Shown here piece after piece: positions 1 through 5,225 of a stretch of DNA of 7,392 nucleotides; within the stretch, counting starts at the first letter, position 1; every line of letters begins with the position of its first letter. This DNA is from JBARRS01 sp049644345. GTDB taxonomy: Bacteria > Actinomycetota > Thermoleophilia > Gaiellales > Gaiellaceae. The notes below the pieces were generated by a model that made no database searches, was not told where the DNA came from, and saw only the letters and a program-made list of their open reading frames with translations. The position numbers and the translations under genes were made by a program. The stretch lies in assembly GCA_049644345.1 (NCBI GenBank), contig JBARRS010000133.1, positions 1 through 7,392 on the forward strand, read 5' to 3'.

Positions 1-208
1 TCTCGAAGTAGCGCGCCATCACGTGGCGAAGGCTCTCGGGATCGATTCGCTCGCCGAGCGCGGTCGAGCCGGTGACGTCGCAGAAGAGGACGGTCACCGT
101 CTTTCGCACCTCTCGAGCGGAAGGAGCCGCAGCGAGCGTAGCCCCGCAGGAATCGCAGAAGCGCGCGCCCTCTCGGTTCTCCGCCCCGCAGCTCGCGCAG
201 ACGGTCAC
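1..208 (-). CDS. Zinc-ribbon adenylate/guanylate cyclase (5' part only; gene continues past the left edge)
   Basis: The visible 69 residues begin with a four-cysteine zinc ribbon (C4-x2-C7, C18-x2-C21). A linker follows, and then the first strand of a class III nucleotide cyclase domain, with VLFCDVTGST at residues 40-49. D44 in that motif is the expected first metal-binding aspartate. Class III cyclases make cAMP or cGMP from ATP or GTP. Actinobacterial proteins with this N-terminus are often very large, with AAA-type ATPase and TPR domains after the cyclase, but nothing of that can be seen here. The GTG at 206-208 is the only plausible start, because an in-frame TAG lies at 218-220, just upstream. 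No clear Shine-Dalgarno is present. The gene starts 22 nt after the ROK kinase stop, so it is probably co-transcribed. Substrate choice (ATP or GTP) cannot be judged from this fragment. Confidence 0.85.
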   Translation of the reverse strand, partial: MTVCASCGAENREGARFCDSCGATLAAAPSAREVRKTVTVLFCDVTGSTALGERIDPESLRHVMARYFE

Positions 209-230
209 GGTGTGAGTCTAGGACGAACCT

Positions 231-932
231 CTAGCCCGGAACAGGCGGCTTGATGTCTGGATTCCACAGGCGAAAGCCGCCTAGCAATGCGTTTTCGTTG
301 TCACCAAGACGGACGTTCGAGGGCAGGCTGTCGAGCTTTTCCGCGTCTCCACCGCCGAGCACGACGTAGTCCGGTTCGAGTGCGGCCGTCAGTCGCTCGA
401 TCGTCTCGCGAACCGCCTCGCTCCACTTCTTCTTCCCGAGTCGCTCTCGACCGCGTACTCCGACGTACTCCTCGAAGGTGGCCTTCCTGAACGGCAGATG
501 ACCAACCTCCATCGGTTCGACGATCCCGTCGACGACGAGTGCCGACCCAAGCCCGGTGCCAAGCCCGAGGAAGAGCATCTTGCCGCCCTCATAACTGCCA
601 AGCGCCTGCATCGCGGCGTCATTGACAACCTTTGTCGGTTTCCCGAACGCCGACTCGAAATCGAAGCCGACCCAGCCGCACCCAAGATTCACGGGCTCGG
701 AGACGACCCGGCCCGCATGCACCGGCGAGGGGACACCAGCCGAGACGAGATCGAAGCGCCAATCGCTCGCGGACGCCAGGACTGCGGTGACCATCGCCTC
801 GGGCGTGAGCTCGGGTCCCGACGGGAGTCGACGTCGCTCTCGCTCGGTCGAGACGAGGATCTTCACGTGCGACCCACCGACGTCGACCGCGAGCACGGGA
901 GCCGAGGCGCTCGAGGATTTCTTCTCGTCCAT
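231..932 (-). CDS. ROK-family sugar kinase, polyphosphate glucokinase-like
   Basis: A 233-residue cytoplasmic protein of the ROK/ASKHA fold. The N-terminal phosphate loop is DVGGSHVK (17-24). The catalytic aspartate sits in VVNDAA (102-107; D105). The second nucleotide loop is GLGTGLGS (123-130). MEVGH (141-145) corresponds to the sugar-binding E-x-G-H segment of ROK proteins. The ROK zinc-binding cysteine cluster is absent, as in PpgK-type polyphosphate glucokinases. A following EEYVGVRGRERLG stretch (154-166) and a C-terminal VVLGGGDAEKLD segment (190-201) also match that branch. The family phosphorylates glucose with polyphosphate and/or ATP; which donor is used here is not visible. It is somewhat shorter than typical PpgK (about 250-265 residues). 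The ATG at 930-932 has only a weak purine stretch upstream. It lies 27 nt downstream of the dioxygenase stop and 22 nt upstream of the cyclase start, so operon membership is likely. Family assignment is firm; substrate is not. Confidence 0.8.
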   Translation of the reverse strand: MDEKKSSSASAPVLAVDVGGSHVKILVSTERERRRLPSGPELTPEAMVTAVLASASDWRFDLVSAGVPSPVHAGRVVSEPVNLGCGWVGFDFESAFGKPTKVVNDAAMQALGSYEGGKMLFLGLGTGLGSALVVDGIVEPMEVGHLPFRKATFEEYVGVRGRERLGKKKWSEAVRETIERLTAALEPDYVVLGGGDAEKLDSLPSNVRLGDNENALLGGFRLWNPDIKPPVPG

Positions 933-959
933 AGGCCTCGAGCGAGGATAGTGGACGCT

Positions 960-1652
960 CTAGCGGTGGACGCCCATCGTGATCGAGGCGACATAGAGGC
1001 CCCCGCTCTTGCGGACGCCCAGCATCGAGCGCTTGCCGCCGTTGCGGAAGACGGAATCGGTCGCGTTGCGCGTGTCGCGGTTCGGGCGGCGGCTGTACGG
1101 CGCCCGCCGGAAGACCGCGTCCGTCAGCTTGTCGGGGAAGTACAGCTGGCCCGTGTGGATGATGTTGCCGCCGAGGTGCACCTTCACGTGGATGTGGACC
1201 GTCCGGCCGCGATACCAGCCCGGGTAGATCGTCCGGAACCGCGCGAGGCCACTCGCGTCCGTTCTCTGGAGTCCGCGCATGAAGGTCCGGCTCGCGGCTC
1301 CCGCCCCGAAGCCGGAGTAGACGCCGCTTGCGTCCGCGTGCCAGATGTCGACCGCGGCGCCTTTGATCGGGCGGCAAGTCGAAGCGTCGACCACGCTGGC
1401 CTGTAGGACGAGCGGCACTCCGGGCCTGCCCTCGGTGATGTTCCGGCGGACGCGCTCGTTCGGGATGTAGTACGGGCCCTCCGTCTGCTCCGGCGTCAAG
1501 ACGCAGCTGATCTCGCCGGACGCGACACCGGCCGGGCCTGCGCCCTCCGACGGCGCGACCTTCCAGCTGCCGGCGCCGAGCGCTGCGGCCATGAAGCCGC
1601 CGAGCCTGACGAGCGACCCGCGCCGGGTGAACCTGGTCTCATCCATGCTCAT
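960..1652 (-). CDS. Tat-exported intradiol ring-cleavage dioxygenase (protocatechuate/catechol dioxygenase family)
   Basis: A 230-residue protein with a twin-arginine signal at the N-terminus: TRRGSLVRL (9-17), then a hydrophobic Gly/Ala stretch up to about residue 28. Export through the Tat system is inferred from this. The mature domain carries TEGPYYIP (57-64), VDIWHADASGVYSGF (101-115), FRTIYPGWYRGRTVHIHV (139-156) and HTGQLYFPD (166-174). By analogy with protocatechuate 3,4-dioxygenase and catechol 1,2-dioxygenase, the non-haem Fe(III) ligands should be Y112, Y147, H153 and H155. All four are present, so the enzyme should be active. The family cleaves catechols between the two hydroxyls with O2, giving muconate-type products. 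Secreted members act on extracellular, often lignin-derived, catechols. The ATG at 1650-1652 is favoured over an ATG two codons later because the Shine-Dalgarno is 5 nt away. No muconate-pathway genes are nearby. It is probably the first gene of a three-gene unit with the kinase and cyclase. Confidence 0.9.
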   Translation of the reverse strand: MSMDETRFTRRGSLVRLGGFMAAALGAGSWKVAPSEGAGPAGVASGEISCVLTPEQTEGPYYIPNERVRRNITEGRPGVPLVLQASVVDASTCRPIKGAAVDIWHADASGVYSGFGAGAASRTFMRGLQRTDASGLARFRTIYPGWYRGRTVHIHVKVHLGGNIIHTGQLYFPDKLTDAVFRRAPYSRRPNRDTRNATDSVFRNGGKRSMLGVRKSGGLYVASITMGVHR

Positions 1653-1657
1653 GCGCT

Positions 1658-1664
1658 CTCCTTT
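1658..1664 (-). promoter_or_regulatory. Shine-Dalgarno of the dioxygenase gene
   Basis: AAAGGAG on the minus strand, 5 nt before the ATG at 1650-1652. It decides the start codon in favour of the first of two nearby ATGs. Confidence 0.75.
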
Positions 1665-1808
1665 CGGATCGTTTCGCAGGATTTCACCAGCGGGAACTGA
1701 GAAACGCCTGTAGGGCAGCTGGGAGTTTGAGCGGCAGGCCGTTTTCGTACCGACTTCTTAGGCCGCACTCATGGCGGTCTCAGGCGCGGGCGCCACCCTC
1801 GCACGAGG

Positions 1809-1818
1809 AAGGAGGTGA
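1809..1818 (+). promoter_or_regulatory. Near-perfect Shine-Dalgarno for the small Ser-rich protein
   Basis: AAGGAGGTGA matches the complement of the 16S rRNA 3' tail over ten bases. The GGAGG core lies 8 nt before the ATG at 1824. This supports real and probably strong translation of the small gene. It also rejects the in-frame GTG at 1815, which lies inside the ribosome-binding site itself. Confidence 0.85.
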
Positions 1819-1823
1819 GAGCA

Positions 1824-2081
1824 ATGACGATTGCAAGGAAATGGATACTCGTCGCCGTCGTCGGGGGCTCGCTCATCGGCGGAGCGATCGGCGGCGGCGT
1901 GTTCAGCGCTGCGTCGGGCAGCGCGGCGTCGAACAACGGCTCGCGCAGCAGCTCGAGCAGCTCCAGCGGCGCCGCGCCGAGCGGCTCGTTCAAGCCGATC
2001 GAAACAGCGAGCCACGAGGCCAACGAGAGCAAGGCGCGAGAAGCCCAGGAAGACGCGGGGCAAGTCCCCACCGTTCCCTAG
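1824..2081 (+). CDS. Small Ser-rich membrane-anchored or secreted protein, unknown function
   Basis: An 85-residue protein I do not recognise. It starts with a short basic segment (R5, K6) and a hydrophobic helix of about residues 7-30. That helix contains a glycine-zipper pattern, G15-x3-G19-x3-G23, so it is either a signal peptide or a membrane anchor. A low-complexity Ser/Ala/Gly linker follows (about 31-55) with seven serines in a row at 42-48. These are encoded by mixed AGC/TCG/TCC codons, so this is not a simple nucleotide repeat. The tail (about 60-80) is charged and helix-prone, rich in Glu, Lys and Ala, with ESKAREAQEDAG at 68-79. The start is fixed by a very strong Shine-Dalgarno. 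The gene stands alone, divergent from the dioxygenase and convergent with the hydrolase, with a hairpin just after its stop. The likely location is the cell surface or outside the cell. Confidence 0.7.
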   Translation: MTIARKWILVAVVGGSLIGGAIGGGVFSAASGSAASNNGSRSSSSSSSGAAPSGSFKPIETASHEANESKAREAQEDAGQVPTVP

Positions 2082-2093
2082 GGCCGAACCCGT

Positions 2094-2124
2094 GCGGGTG
2101 GACCGACGCGGTCGGTCCACCCGC
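2094..2124. terminator. Perfect 14-bp hairpin between convergent genes, putative bidirectional terminator
   Basis: GCGGGTGGACCGAC (2094-2107), a 3-nt loop, and its exact reverse complement at 2111-2124. It sits 12 nt after the small protein stop and 32 nt beyond the hydrolase stop. No T-tract follows on either strand, which is common for hairpins in high-GC actinobacteria. A terminator that works in both directions is the simplest reading. Confidence 0.65.
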
Positions 2125-2156
2125 GCCATTCCGGTCGGCGTGAGCTCGACCTGAAC

Positions 2157-2918
2157 CTAGAGCAGCTCGAGAAGCGCTTCCTCGACCGCCGGCCACTGGC
2201 GCGCCTGCGGGTCGATCGGCTCGAAGTGGCGGGCGCCCTCGAGCGTGAGCAACCCGGTTTCGCCTCCGGCGGCTGCAACGTAGCCCTCGCTCATCGTGTA
2301 GGGGACCTCGTCGTCTTCCGTGCCGTGGACGAGCAGCTGGCGAACGCGGAAGGGGAGCAACTCGCGCGGTGATGCCTCCGCGTAGCGCTCCGGGACTTCG
2401 TCGGGCATGCCGCCGACGAAACGGGCGACGGCGCCGTCAGAGCCGACGCGCTCGGCGGACTCGCGCAGATCCGATACCGGCGCGAGCGCGACCACGGGTA
2501 GCTCCGCCCGCTTTGCCGCCCACAGAGCCAGGTGACCCCCTGCGGAGTGGCCGACGAGAACGACCCGCTCCCGATCGAGCGGACGCCCCACGAAGAGCTC
2601 CTCCACGAACTCGACCGCGCGCGCGACGTCGTCGCCCGTTCCGGGCCAGCCGCCGCCTACGTCGCCGACGCTGCGGTACTCGGCGTTCCAGGTCGCGACG
2701 CCGGCTTCGGCCAGCGCGACGCACATGTGTCCCATATGGATCAGGTTGTACGTCGCCTTCCAAGCGCCGCCGTGGAGCACGACCGCGAGCGGCCACGGCC
2801 CGTCCCCGGCGGGCAGACGGAGGTCGCCGAACTGCTTCGGCTCGGCCCCGTACACGAGCCGAGTGTCAGCCGCGGGCGGCGGCGTGTCGGTCAAGATCTC
2901 GCTGCTGTCGCGCGGCAC
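2157..2918 (-). CDS. Alpha/beta hydrolase (esterase or arylformamidase-like)
   Basis: A 253-residue cytoplasmic alpha/beta hydrolase with no signal peptide. The oxyanion-hole motif HGGAW is at 49-53. The nucleophile elbow GHSAGGHLALW is at 123-133, with S125 as the nucleophile. The acid is probably D202 in HGTEDDEVPY (198-207), and the base is H231 in ARHFE. The complete triad predicts an active serine hydrolase. The combination of HGG-x-W, an AEYR segment (79-82) and GHSAGGHL resembles carboxylesterases and arylformamidases (kynurenine formamidase). No kynurenine-pathway neighbour supports the latter, so the substrate is unknown. The start is uncertain. The GTG at 2916-2918 has no Shine-Dalgarno but has a -10-like TAGCAT exactly 6 nt upstream, which suits a leaderless mRNA. 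A TTG eight codons later is an alternative. The gene is separated from the upstream secreted-protein gene by a hairpin. Confidence 0.85.
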   Translation of the reverse strand: MPRDSSEILTDTPPPAADTRLVYGAEPKQFGDLRLPAGDGPWPLAVVLHGGAWKATYNLIHMGHMCVALAEAGVATWNAEYRSVGDVGGGWPGTGDDVARAVEFVEELFVGRPLDRERVVLVGHSAGGHLALWAAKRAELPVVALAPVSDLRESAERVGSDGAVARFVGGMPDEVPERYAEASPRELLPFRVRQLLVHGTEDDEVPYTMSEGYVAAAGGETGLLTLEGARHFEPIDPQARQWPAVEEALLELL

Positions 2919-2924
2919 CGCGCG

Positions 2925-2930
2925 ATGCTA
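2925..2930 (-). promoter_or_regulatory. Possible -10 element for a leaderless hydrolase transcript
   Basis: TAGCAT on the minus strand fits the actinobacterial TANNNT pattern and ends 6 nt before the GTG start. That spacing would place transcription initiation at or next to the start codon. No good -35 was seen, and a single hexamer can occur by chance. Confidence 0.3.
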
Positions 2931-2954
2931 CGCGTGCGGGCGGCGCTTGATGTG

Positions 2955-2987
2955 GAGGGCGCGCGCGAAGTGCTCGCTCGCGCCCTC
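2955..2987 (-). terminator. Hairpin after the secreted-protein gene, putative terminator
   Basis: A 14-bp stem with one mismatch, GAGGGCGCGCGCGA (2955-2968) against TCGCTCGCGCCCTC (2974-2987), with a 5-nt loop. It lies in the 99-bp gap between two minus-strand genes, 30 nt after the stop of the secreted protein. No U-tract follows. It probably separates the two transcription units. Confidence 0.5.
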
Positions 2988-3017
2988 GACCGACCGTCGG
3001 CAGCCGCCGCCGATGAC

Positions 3018-3533
3018 CTAGCCGCGGACCTGAATGCTCCCATGCTCGACTTGCCAGGGATACTTGTACGGCGGCGTCTTGTCGCAGAACGCTTGGGCCG
3101 TACCCGGGCCCCCGGCTCCGAGCAGGGTCGTGATGTCCGGCGGAGCATTCGCGCCCTCGCCGTTGTCGGTCACGTGCCACCACGTGTCGAGTCCGACAAG
3201 ACTCGGGTCATTGCTCGCTACGAACGTCCCTCCGACCCATGCGTCGTTCCCTTTTACGGCGATGCACGTGACGTCGCCGCGCGCCGTGAAGAGAGCTCCA
3301 TCCTCGACATCCTGGTAGTTGAACCATCCGTTCACGGTTCCTTGTGGATTCTCGGACGCGCTCCACGAGAAGTCGCGAACGACGATCGTGTTCAGCCCGA
3401 AGAAGTTGTGAATCGTGAAGTGGCTCGCTCCGCTCGCCGACACGACTCCTCCGCCGGCCGCCGCCGTCGAGCCGGCGGCGACGCTTATCGCCAAGGCAGC
3501 GGCGACTACGAACCATCGTGCTCGTTTCCCCAT
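3018..3533 (-). CDS. Secreted protein of unknown function, probably beta-rich
   Basis: A 171-residue protein with a clear N-terminal signal peptide: MGKRAR, then a hydrophobic Val/Ala/Ile core, with likely cleavage near residues 24-27. The mature part is rich in Thr, Gly, Val and aromatics, suggesting a beta-sandwich. It includes FSWSASENPQGTVNGWF (55-71), an ARGDVTCIAVKGNDAWVGG stretch around 84-102, and DNGEGANAPPD (123-133). It has exactly two cysteines, C90 and C150, which could form a disulfide once exported. The layout resembles a group of secreted actinobacterial hypothetical proteins I remember only by pattern, and I know no established function. The ATG at 3531-3533 has GGAGGG just upstream. 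The same frame stays open much further upstream across the regulator gene, but that extension is antisense and lacks protein-like character. The gene is divergent from the AraC regulator, which suggests, but does not prove, that the regulator controls it. Confidence 0.75.
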   Translation of the reverse strand: MGKRARWFVVAAALAISVAAGSTAAAGGGVVSASGASHFTIHNFFGLNTIVVRDFSWSASENPQGTVNGWFNYQDVEDGALFTARGDVTCIAVKGNDAWVGGTFVASNDPSLVGLDTWWHVTDNGEGANAPPDITTLLGAGGPGTAQAFCDKTPPYKYPWQVEHGSIQVRG

Positions 3534-3556
3534 CTTCCCTCCGATCAGGTCGACGT

Positions 3557-3579
3557 CACGACGGTAGGACGGCGTCGTG
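3557..3579. repeat. Inverted repeat in the secreted protein/AraC divergent gap
   Basis: CACGACG (3557-3563) and its exact reverse complement CGTCGTG (3573-3579) with a 9-nt spacer. It lies 24 nt from the secreted-protein start and 87 nt from the regulator start, inside the 132-bp divergent gap. It could be an operator or a hairpin in the 5' leader of the secreted-protein mRNA. AraC-family proteins more often bind direct repeats, so binding by this regulator is only a possibility. Confidence 0.4.
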
Positions 3580-3665
3580 GAGCTTGTCTTGCACGGGTCA
3601 AACGGCTTTTGGCACGAACCGAGCGCGGGCGAACTTCGTCGCGCGGCAGGCGTCTTAGTTGACGC

Positions 3666-4490
3666 GTGGACGGCAGCGCGACCCTTCCGATCAGCGGCGG
3701 AACGGTTTCCGCTCTCACTGCCACGGCCGGACGTTTCACGGTCTCGGACCTCTCGTTCGCACCCGGTAGCTACCTCCCGACCCATGCGCACGAGCTGCCC
3801 TGCCTGGCCTTCGTTCTCGACGGCTCCGTTGACAAGCGCTTCGGATCGTCGGCCTATGTACTTGCTACTCCCGGCGCCGTGACGATGCCCGCAGGCGCCG
3901 AGCATGCGGACCGGTTCGAGCGGGCCGGCGCGCGGATGCTCGCCGTCGAGCCGCTCGACGGCGAGGCCGACCTGCGCTCCTGCGCACCGCTCTTCGACCA
4001 CGTTTGCGTCTTCTCGGAGCCGAGCCTGAGCAGCGGCGCCCGACGTCTCGCGGGCGAGCTGCGGGCAACCGACGCCGCTGCGCCTCTGGCACTCGAGGCG
4101 CTCGTGCTGGACGTCGTCGCGCGAGCTGTCCGGCGGCTCTCGAACGAGACGGACACACACCGCTCGCGCACACCCGCCTGGCTCACGCACGTCGAAGAGC
4201 GACTCGCGGACTGGCAACTCGGGCCCATGCGAGTCACGGAGCTCGCGGATGAGGTCGGCGTTCACCCGGTTCACCTGGCACGAGTCTTCCGCTCGCGCCA
4301 CGGAATGCCGATCGGCACGTACGTCCGGCGGCTCCGCCTCGACTGGGCGGCGAAGGAGCTCGCCACCTCGGAGACGGCGCTCGCCGAGATCGCCGCCGAT
4401 GCGGGCTTCTTCGATCAAAGCCACTTCACCCGGGCGTTCCGGAGCCACACCGGGCTCACACCGGCGCGCTATCGCGCCGCTTGTGCGTGA
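3666..4490 (+). CDS. AraC-family transcriptional regulator with cupin-like N-terminal domain
   Basis: A 274-residue regulator. The N-terminal half is cupin-like: PTHAHELPCLAFVLDG (38-53) and a second histidine segment, TPGAVTMPAGAEH (68-80), resemble the two cupin motifs. H40, H42 and H80 could bind a metal or take part in effector binding. The C-terminal AraC DNA-binding domain covers about 175-272. Its first helix-turn-helix is around RVTELADEVGVHPVHLARVF (189-208). The second has ALAEIAADAGFFDQSHFTRA (238-257) and ends with the classic FRSHTGLTPARYR (258-270). The family activates or represses genes in response to a small molecule. The GTG at 3666 is the first possible start, because an in-frame TGA ends 3 nt before it; no Shine-Dalgarno is visible. 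The divergent secreted-protein gene is the most likely target, besides autoregulation. Its stop is 3 nt from the convergent cofE stop. Confidence 0.9.
   Translation: MDGSATLPISGGTVSALTATAGRFTVSDLSFAPGSYLPTHAHELPCLAFVLDGSVDKRFGSSAYVLATPGAVTMPAGAEHADRFERAGARMLAVEPLDGEADLRSCAPLFDHVCVFSEPSLSSGARRLAGELRATDAAAPLALEALVLDVVARAVRRLSNETDTHRSRTPAWLTHVEERLADWQLGPMRVTELADEVGVHPVHLARVFRSRHGMPIGTYVRRLRLDWAAKELATSETALAEIAADAGFFDQSHFTRAFRSHTGLTPARYRAACA
4462..4479. terminator. Short hairpin at the convergent araC-type/cofE ends, weak terminator candidate
   Basis: CGGCGCG (4462-4468), loop CTAT, CGCGCCG (4473-4479). It lies inside the last codons of the regulator gene and just beyond the cofE stop when read on the minus strand. 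With only 3 nt between the convergent stops, any terminator must lie inside a coding region. This is the only clear candidate I see, and it has no U-tract. Confidence 0.3.
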
Positions 4491-4493
4491 CGG

Positions 4494-5225
4494 CTAGCGG
4501 AAGAGATCGCGGTCGCGCGGCATCACGAGCTCGTGCGCCGAGCCCTCGCCGGCCAGCGTGAGACCGCGGGCGATCGCCGCCGGCACGCCCGCGGTCTTGC
4601 CCATCACGAGCTCCGCGGCGCCCGCGATCTCGTCGGCGACGGCGATGACCGTGGCGTGCAGCTTGTAGCCGGTTGCGTCGCGCTCGCCGCGGAGGTCGAG
4701 CAGGGGCCGGATGCCGGCGACTCCGATCGCCACGTCCGTCGTCCCCTGCCGCCACGCGCGCCCGAACGAGTCGCTGACGATCACGCCGACCTCGACGCCC
4801 GCCAGGTCGCGCAATCGCTCGCGGAGGCGCGACGCCGAGGAGTCCGGATCGAGCGGCAGCAACACCGCCTCGCCGGGACCCGCTGCATTCGAGGCATCGA
4901 CCCCCGCGGAAGCGCAGACGAAGCCGTGCCGCGTCTCCGCGATCACAAGCGGCGCGCGCGTGCGGACGACCTCCGCCGCCTCGCGCAGGACGAGCTCGAG
5001 CCGCCGCGGATCTTCCCCGTCGACCGCGAGCTCGCGTGCCCGCTCGGACGGCTCGACCTCAGCGAGCCGCACGACGCGCCCCTCAGCCTTCGAGACGACC
5101 TTCTGAGCGACGACGAGGACGTCCCCGTCCACGAGCTCGGCGCGCCCGGCGATCAGAGCCGCCAGGTCGTCCCCCGCTCGGACCTCCGGCAGGCCCTCGA
5201 CCGGCAGCATCCGGAGCTCGGTCAC
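4494..5225 (-). CDS. cofE: Coenzyme F420-0:L-glutamate ligase (CofE / FbiB N-terminal type)
   Basis: A 243-residue cytoplasmic enzyme that uses GTP to add gamma-linked L-glutamates to F420-0, the last stage of F420 synthesis. Family segments in order are VVAQKVVSKAEGR (38-50), ETRHGFVCASAGVDASN (97-113), VIVSDSFGRAWRQGTTDVAIG (split across 148-168) and VADEIAGAAELVMGK (196-210). Together they carry the acidic residues expected to bind metal and nucleotide. The length matches stand-alone archaeal-type CofE. Mycobacterial FbiB is about 450 residues because it carries an extra FMN-binding reductase domain, which is absent here. The GTG start (5223-5225) overlaps the npdG stop by 4 nt (GTGA), and there is no separate Shine-Dalgarno, so translation is probably coupled. 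The reading frame is open further upstream, but that is a shadow of npdG. It is the last gene of the F420 operon. Confidence 0.93.
   Translation of the reverse strand: MTELRMLPVEGLPEVRAGDDLAALIAGRAELVDGDVLVVAQKVVSKAEGRVVRLAEVEPSERARELAVDGEDPRRLELVLREAAEVVRTRAPLVIAETRHGFVCASAGVDASNAAGPGEAVLLPLDPDSSASRLRERLRDLAGVEVGVIVSDSFGRAWRQGTTDVAIGVAGIRPLLDLRGERDATGYKLHATVIAVADEIAGAAELVMGKTAGVPAAIARGLTLAGEGSAHELVMPRDRDLFR

Larger units (their letters stand above)
1653..1823. promoter_or_regulatory. Divergent intergenic region between the dioxygenase and the small Ser-rich protein gene
   Basis: This 171-bp gap separates two genes transcribed away from each other and must hold promoters for both. It is less GC-rich than the coding sequence around it, especially around 1665-1765. 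I could not identify a convincing -35/-10 pair on either strand. The only elements I can support are the two Shine-Dalgarno sequences at its ends. Confidence 0.5.

Noticed and set aside
498..1406. A 302-codon open frame on the plus strand
   Set aside because: It is antisense to the ROK kinase and dioxygenase, with composition typical of a reverse-frame shadow and no motif.
1815..1817. GTG as the start of the small Ser-rich protein
   Set aside because: It lies within the Shine-Dalgarno; the ATG at 1824 has the correct spacing.
1653..1823. Possible riboswitch or alternative-sigma promoter upstream of the small protein or dioxygenase
   Set aside because: I could not find a conserved fold or a convincing pair of promoter boxes; partial matches were no better than chance.
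2532..3662. A 376-codon open frame on the plus strand
   Set aside because: It lies opposite the hydrolase and secreted-protein genes, which have clear catalytic motifs and a signal peptide. It shows no recognisable domain and looks like a high-GC shadow.
3534..4448. Long N-terminal extension of the secreted-protein frame, giving a 476-residue minus-strand reading frame
   Set aside because: It runs antisense over the AraC gene, has Arg-rich composition without family motifs, and would bury a clear signal peptide and Shine-Dalgarno in the middle.
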